The position numbers were made by a program, and so were the translations under genes. Source: Gemmatales bacterium (GTDB taxonomy: Bacteria > Planctomycetota > Planctomycetia > Gemmatales > Gemmataceae). Taken from it: a stretch of DNA of 64,000 nucleotides. The notes beneath the pieces were generated by a model. The model made no database searches. It was not told the DNA's origin and saw only the letters and a program-made list of their open reading frames with translations. Where the stretch lies: contig BPJP01000002.1 of NCBI GenBank assembly GCA_026004675.1, positions 496,001-560,000 on the forward strand. The letters are read 5' to 3'. Below, one piece after another: positions 1 to 8,882 of the stretch (position 1 is the stretch's first letter; every line of letters starts with the position of its first letter).

Positions 1-1
1 T

Positions 2-922
2 CCCAGTGCCATGACCGGTTTGGCCGGGATCGCCTTGCTCGCCGAGGGAAGTACCGTTCGCGAAGGCAAATACGCGAAGAACATCCGCAGAGCAGTCGAT
101 TGGTTCAAGGAACGCAGCCAGCGCAGTGGACTCCTTGGCGATCCGCGCAACCCGTCCGAGCGAAGCCGATACATGTACGGCCACGGCTTCGGGCTTTTGT
201 TCTTGTCTCAGGTTTATGGCGAGGAAGAAGATGCCCGCGAACGCGAAACATTGGAAAAAATGTTAACCAAGGCAGTCGAGTTTTGCGGTCACGCCCAGAC
301 CAGTCGCGGCGGCTGGGGATACGTCTCCGCGCGAGACGGTAGCGATTTCGACGAAGGCTCCGTTACCATCACGCAAGTGCAAGCCCTTCGAGCAGCTCGC
401 AACGCCGGTATCGTCGTACCCAAACAAATCATCGACAAAGCACGCGACTACCTGAAAAAATGCACCACCCAGGATGGAGGAATCATCTACAGCCTGGCAA
501 ATGGCGGCTTCGGCGGACAAGGTCGGCCGGCTCTGACTGCCGCTGCCGTCGCCTGCGCCTTCAGCGCCGGGGAGTACGACGGCGAATACACCAAACGTTG
601 GCTGAAATACTGCCACAGGGTGATCGGCATCGACCGGTCAGGACGCGATCATTTCGGCCACTGGGAATACACACACTATTATTTCGCCCAATCCGTTTAC
701 AGTCTGGGCGATGATCGCTGGCAGAAGTTGTTCCCCAATTCCAACGCCAAAGATGGTTTGACGTGGAGCAAATATAAAGAGGTGGTTTTCCCCTATATCG
801 TTTCCCGGCAAAGCGGCGATGGCAGCTGGAACATGAGCGGCATCGGACCCGTCTACACGACGTCTTGCATGCTCACTATCCTGCAACTGGACCGAGCCAC
901 GCTGCCGATCTACCAGCGATGA
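2..922 (+). CDS. Prenyltransferase/squalene-oxidase repeat protein, 5' end outside the window
   Basis: The protein consists of alpha/alpha-barrel repeats of the terpene cyclase/prenyltransferase superfamily. Visible repeat signatures include GGWGYVS, DGGIIYS, GDGSWN and a run of small-residue helices. Planctomycetes carry many such secreted or cytoplasmic repeat proteins, mostly of unknown substrate, so no enzymatic reaction can be assigned. An ATG lies at position 11, but the frame is open to the window edge and the residues before that ATG (P-S-A) continue the helical repeat. The true start is therefore very probably upstream and the gene is partial. It converges with the minus-strand sugar dehydrogenase gene, whose stop lies 25 bp away. 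Confidence 0.8.
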   Translation, partial: PSAMTGLAGIALLAEGSTVREGKYAKNIRRAVDWFKERSQRSGLLGDPRNPSERSRYMYGHGFGLLFLSQVYGEEEDARERETLEKMLTKAVEFCGHAQTSRGGWGYVSARDGSDFDEGSVTITQVQALRAARNAGIVVPKQIIDKARDYLKKCTTQDGGIIYSLANGGFGGQGRPALTAAAVACAFSAGEYDGEYTKRWLKYCHRVIGIDRSGRDHFGHWEYTHYYFAQSVYSLGDDRWQKLFPNSNAKDGLTWSKYKEVVFPYIVSRQSGDGSWNMSGIGPVYTTSCMLTILQLDRATLPIYQR

Positions 923-947
923 ACAACGGCATGGGATCGCACAAAGT

Positions 948-2300
948 TCAAGCCTTCCAGATTTTTTCCCGACCGCTGGCAACGTCCCGGGTTGCGTTGC
1001 GCGTATCGACCACCAGCGATGAATGGCGCACGATGAACTCCCAGTCGTAATCGCTGTGATCGGTCGCGATCAAAACACAATCCAGCGACGAAAGATACTC
1101 CGCCGTCAACGGCTGGCTTGCCAGATCGAAACAGTGCTTGCGCGTTTTCGGCAAGCGCGGCAAATATGGATCGTTGTAGCTGATCACGGCTCCAAGTTCT
1201 TTCAAGCGCTGGAGCAACTCCAGACTCGGTGATTCGCGGGCGTCATCGACGTTCTTCTTGTAGGCGATGCCGAGAATGCCGATTCGGCTTCCCTGGCAGG
1301 ATTTGCCCATCGAGTTCAATGCCAACAACACCCGCTGGACGACATATTCGGGCATATTGGTGTTGATCTCACCAGCCAATTCGATGAAACGCGTGTGAAA
1401 ATTGTGCCTGCGGGCAATCCACGACAAATAGAACGGATCGATCGGAATGCAGTGTCCCCCCAAGCCGGGACCCGGATAAAAAGCCTGAAAACCGAAGGGT
1501 TTGGTCGCCGCCGCCTCGATCACCTCCCATACGTCGATCCCCATGCGTTCGAACAGCATCTTCAATTCGTTGACCAGAGCGATGTTGACGCAGCGATAGG
1601 TGTTTTCAAGAATCTTGCATGCCTCGGCGACTTCCGGACTGGAGACCGATACCACCCTGGGAACGAGAGGTTCGTAGAGAGCCACCGCCAAAGCGTGGCT
1701 TTTCGGGTCCAGGCCACCCACGACTTTGGGAATATACGCCGCACTGTGAAGCGGATTCCCCGGATCCTCCCGTTCCGGACTGTAAGCGAGGAAATATTGT
1801 TGGCCGGCTACCAGTCGGCTTTCATCCAGAATCGGTTTGACCACTTCGCGCAGGGTCCCCGGATACGTCGTGCTCTCCAGAACGACGAGCTGGCCGGGAT
1901 TGAGAATGCGGCCGATTTCCCGTGCCGTCCCTTCAACATAGGACAGATCGGGTTCGTGGTGTTCATTCAGGGGAGTGGGGACGCAGATGATAATTGCCCG
2001 CGCTTCGCGCAAGTCAGCGATATCCGTCGTGGCGCGGAAACGTTTCTCTTGAACCAGTTCTCGCAAATCTTCCGAGGCGATATGTTTGATGTAACTTCGC
2101 CCGGCATTCAACTTGGCTACTTTGGCCGGATCACAATCGAACCCGGTTACGGAAAAGCCAGCCCGGCAAATCGTCCGCACCAGCGGCAAGCCAACATAGC
2201 CCAGACCAATGACGGCAACGCCCGCCTGACGCGTTTTCAGCGACACAAGCGTCCGCTCGAAGTCGGGATTGTGCTGGCCTTGATGGGCAACGACAGACAT
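948..2300 (-). CDS. Nucleotide-sugar 6-dehydrogenase (UDP-N-acetylglucosamine/UDP-glucose dehydrogenase family, WbpA/TviB-like)
   Basis: A 450-residue NAD-dependent four-electron dehydrogenase that oxidises C6 of a UDP-sugar to the uronic acid. The N-terminal Rossmann motif GLGYVGLP is at residues 32-39. The catalytic cysteine sits in GPGLGGHCIPIDP (Cys about 284). The C-terminal UDP-binding part carries AYKKNVDDARESP. Length is typical for the family. It is the last gene of a minus-strand operon behind an Idh/MocA dehydrogenase and a hexapeptide N-acetyltransferase, which matches the WbpA-WbpB-WbpD set for UDP-diacetamido-uronic acids of surface polysaccharide. The HxPxDP-type pattern favours an N-acetyl-hexosamine substrate, but this is inference. 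Confidence 0.9.
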   Translation of the reverse strand: MSVVAHQGQHNPDFERTLVSLKTRQAGVAVIGLGYVGLPLVRTICRAGFSVTGFDCDPAKVAKLNAGRSYIKHIASEDLRELVQEKRFRATTDIADLREARAIIICVPTPLNEHHEPDLSYVEGTAREIGRILNPGQLVVLESTTYPGTLREVVKPILDESRLVAGQQYFLAYSPEREDPGNPLHSAAYIPKVVGGLDPKSHALAVALYEPLVPRVVSVSSPEVAEACKILENTYRCVNIALVNELKMLFERMGIDVWEVIEAAATKPFGFQAFYPGPGLGGHCIPIDPFYLSWIARRHNFHTRFIELAGEINTNMPEYVVQRVLLALNSMGKSCQGSRIGILGIAYKKNVDDARESPSLELLQRLKELGAVISYNDPYLPRLPKTRKHCFDLASQPLTAEYLSSLDCVLIATDHSDYDWEFIVRHSSLVVDTRNATRDVASGREKIWKA

Positions 2301-2361
2301 CGTCCTTGACTCCCAAATAGCAAAACAGAAACGCTTGCAAACCCGTAGCCAATTGTCGCAA

Positions 2362-3399
2362 TCACGCGCAGCGGCGAAGTTCGGTCATGTCCGCGACGAT
2401 GCGGACCACTTCGCCTCCCGCCTGCAACGAACGATCCCCATATTCAAGAACCGAAACGACCCTCGTGCCAGACTCACCATCAGAGATCGGCTGGCAGCCG
2501 GTGCGGATACATTCGATGAAGTGCCGGGCTTCGCATACCAGCGGTTCGGTCGTCTCATGCTTGGGCATCACGACATCTCCCTGCCGCATCGTGATCCAAT
2601 CGGCATTGGACGGAAAGGCTTGATTGAGCCGAAATCCCTTGTCATAGACAGCGACCTTGTAAGCGGGCAGCGTATCATCGAACACCACCATCTTCTTGGA
2701 GCCGACCACTGTCAGCTTGCGGGTCTTGTGGGGGTCGAGCCAACTGACATGGATGTGGGCGAGGCGGCTTCCAGGAAATTCCAACGTTGCGAAAACCACG
2801 TCGGCGATTCCTGGCTGCACGATGTTCTGGCCACGACACTGCACCGATAGCGGCATGTCGCCGAACAGCCGACACGCCACCGATATATCGTGCGGCGCCA
2901 GCGACCACCAGGCATTCTCATCGCTCCGCACTGTTCCGAGGTTCAAACGCTGCAAATAGATGTAATAGATGTCTCCCAATTCGCCGCTGGCGATCATGTT
3001 TTGGATCAGGTTGATAGCGGGGTGGTATTCGAGCAGATGCCCCACCATCAGGACCCGGCGTGCGTCGCGAGCCAGGCGGTTGAGGGCGTGTGCTTCCGCT
3101 GTGGTCAATGTCATCGGTTTTTCGATCAACACGTGCTTCCCTGCTTGCAGAGCGCGCGAGGCCACTTCGAAATGCGTTGGCGCCGAAGTCGCGATGACAA
3201 CACCGTCGAGGGAACCATCGTCGAGCAAATCGGCCAGGTCGGGGGTGGTGGCTACAGCAGGGAATTGTCTGCGAACCCGGTCCAGGCTTGCCTGATTGAC
3301 ATCACAACACCAGCGCAGATTCACGCCAGGAAGCGCAGCCAAAGTCCGTATCCAGTTGCTTCCCCATCGGCCAGCGCCGATCATGCCGATAGAAGTCAT
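2362..3399 (-). CDS. Gfo/Idh/MocA family oxidoreductase (WbpB/WlbA-like 3-dehydrogenase)
   Basis: The protein has 345 residues. The N-terminal Rossmann fold begins MIGAGRWGSN, and the family-defining EKP motif follows in HVLIEKPMTL. A conserved histidine lies in LAPHDIS. In the WbpA-B-D pathway this family oxidises C3 of the UDP-GlcNAc uronic acid to give the 3-keto substrate for an aminotransferase. I chose the ATG at 3399 because it has the Shine-Dalgarno GGAGAAAGAG just upstream and starts right at the Rossmann strand. The open frame extends further (to 3576), but that part overlaps the upstream gene and has no domain character. It lies 95 bp after the acetyltransferase and 61 bp before the sugar dehydrogenase, so co-transcription is likely. 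Confidence 0.88.
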   Translation of the reverse strand: MTSIGMIGAGRWGSNWIRTLAALPGVNLRWCCDVNQASLDRVRRQFPAVATTPDLADLLDDGSLDGVVIATSAPTHFEVASRALQAGKHVLIEKPMTLTTAEAHALNRLARDARRVLMVGHLLEYHPAINLIQNMIASGELGDIYYIYLQRLNLGTVRSDENAWWSLAPHDISVACRLFGDMPLSVQCRGQNIVQPGIADVVFATLEFPGSRLAHIHVSWLDPHKTRKLTVVGSKKMVVFDDTLPAYKVAVYDKGFRLNQAFPSNADWITMRQGDVVMPKHETTEPLVCEARHFIECIRTGCQPISDGESGTRVVSVLEYGDRSLQAGGEVVRIVADMTELRRCA

Positions 3400-3493
3400 G
3401 GCCTCTTTCTCCAGTCTGCGTTCATCCATCGTTGGAATGCTATGGTTCGCCCTTTCGCGATTGACGTCCTGCAAAGCTCGCCGATGGCGATGT

Positions 3494-4120
3494 TCATGCG
3501 GCGGGGGACATCCCTTCCAGCGGCTGGTCCTCGTCGCAATCAAGACAACGAACCTGGTCGGGTTGCGTTTGCACATAGCGGAAGCCGCTTTGGGGACAAA
3601 TCATGATGCCGTCGGCATCGGCAGGCCCTAGTCGATAGCCATGCCGACTCATCCAGCCGACGCGCCGCGCTGGCACCCCCATCATCAGGGCGTAGTCCGG
3701 CACATCCCTGGTCACCACCGAACCAGCCGCAATAAAGGCGAATCGGCCAATCGTTTTGCCGCATACGATCGTCGCGTTGGCACCGATCGTCGCACCTCGG
3801 CGAATGAGCGTCCGCTGGTATTCGTGACGGCGAGAGATTTCACTGCGAGGGTTCACCACATTCGTCAAAACGCATGAAGGACCAAGAAAAACGTCGTCCT
3901 CGATGATGCAGCCGGTATAAAGCGAAACATTGTTTTGTATTTTGACATTGTTGCCAATGACGACATCGGACGCGACATGAACATTCTGGCCGAGTATGCA
4001 TTTCTTCCCGATCCGGGCACCAGCCATGACATGACTGAAGTGCCAGATTTTGGTTCCGGCGCCGATCTCGCATGGTTGGTCCACGTATGCCGACGGATGA
4101 ACGTAGTAGGTCGTTTCCAA
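3494..4120 (-). CDS. Left-handed beta-helix N-acetyltransferase (WbpD/WlbB-like)
   Basis: A hexapeptide-repeat acetyltransferase of about 208 residues. It begins YYVHPSAYVD, and most of the chain is [LIV]-G-x-x-x-x repeats such as IGAGTKIW, IGKKCILG and IGNNVKIQ, followed by the acetyl-CoA loop IGRFAFIAAGSVVT. Enzymes of this type acetylate the 3-amino group of UDP-2-acetamido-3-amino-uronic acid. The best start is a TTG at 4120 preceded by GGAGGG nine bases upstream; an in-frame ATG at 4216 would add 32 residues without family character. The C-terminal tail is unusual: a CPxSGxxY stretch and CLDCDE look like a small metal-binding extension. First gene of the three-gene sugar operon. No aminotransferase (WbpE) is in the window. 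Confidence 0.85.
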   Translation of the reverse strand: METTYYVHPSAYVDQPCEIGAGTKIWHFSHVMAGARIGKKCILGQNVHVASDVVIGNNVKIQNNVSLYTGCIIEDDVFLGPSCVLTNVVNPRSEISRRHEYQRTLIRRGATIGANATIVCGKTIGRFAFIAAGSVVTRDVPDYALMMGVPARRVGWMSRHGYRLGPADADGIMICPQSGFRYVQTQPDQVRCLDCDEDQPLEGMSPAA

Positions 4121-4607
4121 GACGGGTTTCCCTCCGTGCTTTGTTGCCTGGCCGCTGTCATCTGGGCCGTTCGACGGCTTCGCCCGGCCAGTTTGCCTGC
4201 ACCAAGCTGATAGCATGGAGGCGGTTGCGAATCAATGCGGGCTGGGAGGCGGCCTTCCGGATCGCTTCTGCCATCGAGAGACGATCGGACCCATCGCAAA
4301 TGCCGTCAGTTGACGGTGCTCTTCCCGCAACTACCGTTAGATGACGGTGCCTGGACGACCAACTCGCACCAATTCCCGTTAGTTGACAGCGGACCTGGCA
4401 AATGACACAAACTGGCTAATTTCGACCTCGAGAAGCCCGCCCAATGCCTCGCGCGCACTTTGCGACCTGGGTCGCGAACCGTCGACGATTCGGGCTGGCT
4501 TGTTGGCGGGTCTCCCAGTTCAGCCTGCCCAGCTTAAAACAGTCGCTATTCTATCTTGTCCGGTTGACCGCATTGAGTTAGCATCGCACAGGCCTTTCTC
4601 CCCCAGC
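4121..4607. other. Intergenic region, 487 bp, between divergent genes
   Basis: No convincing gene is seen. Open frames run into this stretch from both neighbours (the acetyltransferase frame to 4216 and the plus-strand frame from 4383), but the translated residues are not protein-like and better starts exist at 4120 and 4608. The only clear structure is the set of three palindromic repeats at 4303-4392. Confidence 0.6.
4303..4392. promoter_or_regulatory. Three palindromic operator-like repeats upstream of the sugar operon
   Basis: Three copies of a 17-base element lie at 4303-4319, 4334-4350 and 4376-4392. The first has two perfect arms, CCGTCA and TGACGG, separated by GT. The other two read CCGTTAGATGACGG and CCGTTAGTTGACAG, with one or two changes. 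The copies start 31 and 42 bp apart. They lie between the minus-strand acetyltransferase start (4120) and the plus-strand gene at 4608, so either gene could be controlled. This arrangement suggests cooperative binding by a dimeric regulator; the regulator is not identified. Confidence 0.55.
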
Positions 4608-5372
4608 ATGGATGCGACAATGAGCGACAAAGTCGATGAGGCAATCCTCGAGGCGCTGACACAAGCGAGCAGCACGGCGGACGAACAGCCCCTGTATCGT
4701 GCGGGGAAGCTCGCTGGCTTGTTTCCTGGCCGAAGCCGACATAATGTCGAAGCCGCCACTCGGGCGATCGACGAAGGATTGCTGGAAGTCGTCCGCTCGG
4801 AAACCAAAGGCAAGAACGCCATCGACTGGGTCCGAATCACTCCCAAAGGAATCGAGTACGTCTATTCCAGGCAGTCGCCGGTACGCTTCCTGGAGGAACT
4901 CCGGGACTTGCTTCGAGTCACTCAAGAGGGGATTCCCGTATGGATGGCGCAACTGCAACACGAGTGGCGCGAGACCGGCAAGCGCCTCGTGGAATCGGTG
5001 CAGAAACTGACGCAGCAGATCAACGCCTTGCAAACTCGCGTCGAAGATGCCCTCAGGCGAGCGGACCTGAACCGCCTGGAAAGCGGCAACGGTACGGCTC
5101 CTCTCGTACCCTGGGCGCGTTCGGCACTGGCCTATCTCGAAAGGCGTCATGAAAGCGGCGCCCAAGGCGATTGTTCCTTTCCCGAATTGTTCGCTGCCGT
5201 CCGCCAACAGCATCCCAACCTGGTTTTGCCCGAATTCCTTGAAGGATTGCAGCGACTGCAGGAATGCCGGGCCGTCCAACTCTGGCCGTTCACCGGTCCT
5301 GCCTCCGAACTCCCCGCCCCCGAATTCGCCCTTCTCGATGGCGCTACCGTCTTGTACTACGTAACCCGTTGA
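4608..5372 (+). CDS. Conserved hypothetical protein with winged-helix-like N-terminus and coiled coil
   Basis: A 254-residue protein that I cannot assign to a named family. The first 90 residues (DEAILEALTQA, then RHNVEAATRAIDEGLLEVVR and DWVRITPKGIEYV) read as a winged-helix fold, as in DNA-binding or scaffold proteins. Residues of about 100-160 (FLEELRDLLRV to ALRRADLNRLE) are amphipathic and probably a coiled coil. The last 80 residues (ARSALAYLERRHE, FPELFAAVRQQHP, LQECRAVQLWPF) look like a second small helical or winged domain. ATGs at 4608 and 4620 are both possible. The gene lies downstream of the palindromic repeats, so it could be the local regulator, but that is only a positional argument. 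Confidence 0.7.
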   Translation: MDATMSDKVDEAILEALTQASSTADEQPLYRAGKLAGLFPGRSRHNVEAATRAIDEGLLEVVRSETKGKNAIDWVRITPKGIEYVYSRQSPVRFLEELRDLLRVTQEGIPVWMAQLQHEWRETGKRLVESVQKLTQQINALQTRVEDALRRADLNRLESGNGTAPLVPWARSALAYLERRHESGAQGDCSFPELFAAVRQQHPNLVLPEFLEGLQRLQECRAVQLWPFTGPASELPAPEFALLDGATVLYYVTR

Positions 5373-5472
5373 ACCAACCGATTCACCCGTGTTCTTCGTC
5401 GAAAGAATAGAAAACGTCGAACGACCAGACACGACCCGTTGGCCCTAGTCCTACTTGTCAAGGAGACCGCAT

Positions 5473-5856
5473 ATGAAACTGCTTGCGACACGACCTTTCG
5501 CTTTGGGACTCCCGATCGTTTGGACGGCTATCCTGTGCCTGTCGCAAAGGGCTGCCGCGGAAGCCAAAGACGTACGTATCGAACTTAAAAACTATGAAAT
5601 CCGCCTGGTGCGCGTCGGCAACACCTTTCAGGGAATCCGCTTTCGCCCCGCAACGGGCGAGGCCTGGCAGATCGTGGTCGACAAATGGGAATCGATTCGC
5701 GAAAGCGACGCTGCTCCGCTGCCCAGCGGCGATTACGACGTCGTCCTCGTAGCGGGAGAGAACGATTTGACGGCCTTTCGCTTCGACCACGTCACGGGAG
5801 CGACGTGGATTCTCCAGGGCCGCAAGTGGGTTCGCGTTCGGGAAGCGAAAGAATAG
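5473..5856 (+). CDS. Small secreted protein of unknown function
   Basis: A 127-residue protein. The start at 5473 has a Shine-Dalgarno AGGAG eight bases upstream; the in-frame ATG at 5455 is less well placed. Residues 1-30 form a signal peptide (K-L-L, a hydrophobic core, then QRAAAEA). The mature part is about 97 residues of short beta-strand stretches with two similar halves: FQGIRFRPATGEAWQIV and LTAFRFDHVTGATWILQG each contain F-R-F/P-x-T-G-x-x-W. This internal duplication suggests a small beta-sheet domain. No enzymatic motif is visible. The distance to the next gene (158 bp) suggests separate transcription. Confidence 0.72.
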   Translation: MKLLATRPFALGLPIVWTAILCLSQRAAAEAKDVRIELKNYEIRLVRVGNTFQGIRFRPATGEAWQIVVDKWESIRESDAAPLPSGDYDVVLVAGENDLTAFRFDHVTGATWILQGRKWVRVREAKE

Positions 5857-6014
5857 CCGCCTTCGCGCCTCACTGAAGAGGCCGTCGACCGATGAGTGGC
5901 AGTGAGGCTTGCCGCGAGGACGAATCTATAATGGGATATGCCCAACAAAGGGCATCGCTTTAGCGACAACGACAAGGGAGGAACGACTTCTCCGAGACAC
6001 GATAGGGTTGCCTC

Positions 6015-6569
6015 ATGATCCCCATTTATCGCGCTGGCTGGCAACTCATCAAGGTTCGAGCCGTCATGATCGGTTCGCTTGTGGCGTTTGCTGCCTCCTT
6101 GTACTTCGGCGTCGAGCTGGCGCGAACGTACGGACTGAACCCCGCTGACGGAGGCGAATTGGCGTCGCTGCCGGCGCGGCTTGGGATGGGCGGACTGGTG
6201 ATCCTGCTCGGGGCCACGTTTGCTGGAGGGATGTGGCTTTATGGCCGACATTACGCCGCGCGGATGGCTTTCGATTCTGCCAGGAAACAACTCCATTTGG
6301 AAACGGCGAGTTTCTTCTGGAACGATCGCCATGTCATCGACGTTGCCGATCTCGGTTCGGCCCGCTACCACGACGATCTGGACTGGGGAGGTCTCGACAA
6401 GGTAACAGCATCGCTTTCAAAGCGGGCCGTCCCGCAAGTCGATGCCCCTTGGGTAGCGGTTCGCATCAGAGGGTGGCGCTGGCCTGTCATCATCGACCAG
6501 CAAGGCGTGGTGCTCCATCCGGAACTGATGAAACGGTTGTTTCCAACCACGAAGCGTGCGCGGAGATGA
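6015..6569 (+). CDS. Membrane protein of unknown function, two transmembrane segments
   Basis: A 184-residue protein with two N-terminal transmembrane helices: one at about residues 17-37 (VMIGSLVAFAASLYFGVEL) and a second at about 55-77 (LGMGGLVILLGATFAGGMW). A soluble domain of about 105 residues follows. This domain looks beta-rich (KQLHLETASFFWN, WVAVRIRGWRWPVIIDQ) and could be a PH-like or bPH2-like domain facing the cytoplasm, but that is a guess from strand pattern only. The start ATG at 6015 has only a weak GGG upstream. The flanking gaps are 158 and 209 bp, so it is probably transcribed alone. Confidence 0.7.
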   Translation: MIPIYRAGWQLIKVRAVMIGSLVAFAASLYFGVELARTYGLNPADGGELASLPARLGMGGLVILLGATFAGGMWLYGRHYAARMAFDSARKQLHLETASFFWNDRHVIDVADLGSARYHDDLDWGGLDKVTASLSKRAVPQVDAPWVAVRIRGWRWPVIIDQQGVVLHPELMKRLFPTTKRARR

Positions 6570-6778
6570 GAACGATACGGCCCCGCAGAGGTGCTCTTCA
6601 AGCCTGGCAAACCGTCCGAGAGGTTGTGACCCCTCGGGATCGCGGCAGGGACTAAGAAAGTCGGTAAAGTAACATTGGCTGGCTTCCCGCGCCGACCGAC
6701 GCGAAACCGTTCCGCTTCGCGAAAAAACGATACAACGTCACTGAAGCTAGACTGGACCACAAGTCAAGGGAGCGTCGT

Positions 6779-8359
6779 GTGCGCTGGTTTTGCCGAGGCG
6801 ATTTAGATGGCTTTTTTGGCCTGGCGCTCGACAACCTCGTGCAGTTGTTGTTGATCGCCGCCTTATGGAAAAACGTTCTGGGCTTCCCGGAAGATTTGCT
6901 CTATGCCCAAGTCTTGCCCGGCGTGGCCGTCTCTCTGTTCGTGGGCAATTTCTATTATGCTCTGCAGGCGAAAAGGCTGGCCCAGGCGACGGGCCGCGAT
7001 GACGTTTGTGCTCTCCCCTACGGCATCAACACGGTCTCGCTGCTTGCCTACGTGTTTTTGGTGATGCTTCCAGCCAAATCGTACGCCCTGGAGCAAGGAA
7101 TAGAGAACCCGGCCCGGTTCGCCTGGCAAGCCGGCTTGTTGGCGTGCGCCGGTTCCGGAGTGATCGAGTTGTGCGGCGCCTTTTTCGCCGAACGCCTGCG
7201 ACGGGCGACTCCCAGAGCAGCCCTGCTCGCCACGCTCTCCGGCATCGCCTTGGGTTTCATCAGCCTGACATTCGTCTATCGCACGTTCGCTCGTCCGGTC
7301 GTCGGCCTCACAACCTTGGCGATCATTCTGCTTACCTACTTCGGCGGCGTTCGTTTCCCGGCTGGCCTGCCCGGCGGACTGGTGGCGGTTGCCTGTGGGA
7401 CGGCCATCGCCTGGTCGACGGGAATCGCCGGCGGCGAAATGAGCGGAAACGTCGGCATCAATTGGCCCATCCCCGTCCTGGGAGATTTGTTTGCTTCCTC
7501 GACGCCTGATAATCTGGCCGCTTATTTTTCTATCATTCTTCCTATGGGTATCTTCAATGTCATCGGTTCGCTGCAAAATATCGAGTCGGCAGAAGCTGCC
7601 GGGGACACCTTCCCGACCGCCCCCTCCCTGGCAGTCAATGGCATCGGCACGCTGGCGGCGGCAGCGTTCGGCTCCTGTTTCCCCACTACCATCTACATCG
7701 GGCACCCAGGATGGAAAGCCATGGGAGCACGTGCCGGCTATTCCATCCTCAATGCCATCTTCTTCACCTTCATTTGCCTGACTGGAACGCTCGCCTATAT
7801 CGTCTGGGCAGTTCCCATCGACGCGGGAATGGCCATCGTCATTTGGATTGGCATCATCATCACCGCCCAGGCTTTCCAAACCACGCCTGGTAAACACGCG
7901 CCGGCGGTGGTGGTCGGTTTGCTCCCCGCCGTCGGTGCGTGGGGAACCCTCATGGCCCTGAATGGACTTCGCGCCGCCGGTTATGGAGCGCCGGGCGGCC
8001 CGCAATTCAGCCCGGAGCTGATCGACAAATTCCTTCCTTTCGACATCTGGCTTCGCGGTGGGCTGGCCTTGGAGCAGGGCTTCATTTTCACCTCCATGAT
8101 CCTGGCAGCGGCGACCGTCGCTTTGATCGAACGCAAGTTCGTCGTGGCGTCGTCATGGTGCTGGCTGGCCGCCGGCTTGTCGGCAGCCGGCTTGATGCAC
8201 TCCTATCGCTTCACCCAGAGCGGCACCGCCATTTTGTTGGCTCCAGCGTGGGACTGGGTCTTCGGATACGCCCTGATGGCACTGTGCTTCTTCTTCGCCC
8301 GTTTCTTGAACCACTCTGATGCGAACGCGATCGCCGAGCAAAACGGCATGCTCGACTAA
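6779..8359 (+). CDS. NCS2-type (nucleobase:cation symporter-2/AzgA-like) permease
   Basis: A 526-residue polytopic membrane protein with 12 to 14 hydrophobic segments. Family features include the QAKRLAQATGRDDVCALPYG stretch near residue 60, where AzgA-type xanthine/uracil permeases have their conserved substrate-loop P-Y-G, and the NVIGSLQNIESAEAAGD helix with buried polar and acidic residues. The start is a GTG at 6779; no later start precedes the first membrane helix. The likely role is proton-coupled uptake of a purine or pyrimidine base or a related compound, but substrate residues are too divergent to choose. A GNAT acetyltransferase follows after 12 bp and is probably co-transcribed. 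Confidence 0.82.
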   Translation: MRWFCRGDLDGFFGLALDNLVQLLLIAALWKNVLGFPEDLLYAQVLPGVAVSLFVGNFYYALQAKRLAQATGRDDVCALPYGINTVSLLAYVFLVMLPAKSYALEQGIENPARFAWQAGLLACAGSGVIELCGAFFAERLRRATPRAALLATLSGIALGFISLTFVYRTFARPVVGLTTLAIILLTYFGGVRFPAGLPGGLVAVACGTAIAWSTGIAGGEMSGNVGINWPIPVLGDLFASSTPDNLAAYFSIILPMGIFNVIGSLQNIESAEAAGDTFPTAPSLAVNGIGTLAAAAFGSCFPTTIYIGHPGWKAMGARAGYSILNAIFFTFICLTGTLAYIVWAVPIDAGMAIVIWIGIIITAQAFQTTPGKHAPAVVVGLLPAVGAWGTLMALNGLRAAGYGAPGGPQFSPELIDKFLPFDIWLRGGLALEQGFIFTSMILAAATVALIERKFVVASSWCWLAAGLSAAGLMHSYRFTQSGTAILLAPAWDWVFGYALMALCFFFARFLNHSDANAIAEQNGMLD

Positions 8360-8371
8360 GCGGAGGTTGCC

Positions 8372-8881
8372 ATGGACCAGTTCGAAGTCACGGTCTATTA
8401 CCTGGAAACACGATCGCCCCCCAACGAAACCATCCCGCCACCACGCGATGATTTGACCGTCGTCTTGGCGCAAAAGCCGACCGTCCCCTATTATCGATTC
8501 CTCTACGACACCGTCGGTCGGGCTTACTATTGGAATACGCGGAGCAAATTATCGGATGAAGAACTGTCGGCTTGGATCACCGATCCGCGAAACAAGCTGC
8601 ATGTGCTGTTCGCCGCTGGCGTGCCCGCCGGCTTCGCGGAACTCGATTACCGTGTCGAGAACGAAGTCGAAATCACCCAGTTCGGGTTGATGCCCGAGTT
8701 CATCGGCCAGGGGCTGGGAAAATATTTCCTGAATTGGACGTTGCACGAAGCATGGCGAAGCCATCCCGAACGAGTCTGGCTGCATACATGCACGGCGGAC
8801 CATCCCGCCGCTTTGCCCAACTACTTGAAAGCCGGTTTTGTCCTCTATAAGACAACCAAAAAACTGAAAGACCGCCGCTGA
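8372..8881 (+). CDS. GNAT family N-acetyltransferase
   Basis: A 169-residue acetyl-CoA-dependent acetyltransferase. The acetyl-CoA pyrophosphate loop is in MPEFIGQGLGKYFLNWTL (Q-G-x-G-K), preceded by the beta-strand pair PAGFAELDYR and EVEITQFGL. The final strand-helix-strand, HPAALPNYLKAGFVLYK, is typical of the C-terminal part of the family. The start ATG has GGAGG eight bases upstream (AAGCGGAGGTTGCC). Twelve bases separate it from the upstream permease stop, indicating an operon. The acceptor substrate is unknown. Planctomycete homologues of this length are usually annotated only as GNAT. Confidence 0.88.
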   Translation: MDQFEVTVYYLETRSPPNETIPPPRDDLTVVLAQKPTVPYYRFLYDTVGRAYYWNTRSKLSDEELSAWITDPRNKLHVLFAAGVPAGFAELDYRVENEVEITQFGLMPEFIGQGLGKYFLNWTLHEAWRSHPERVWLHTCTADHPAALPNYLKAGFVLYKTTKKLKDRR

Positions 8882-8882
8882 A

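Noticed and set aside
4303-4392. Possible small CRISPR array
   Set aside because: Repeats are only 17 bases, spacers are 14 and 25 bases and unequal, and no cas genes are near; an operator cluster fits better.
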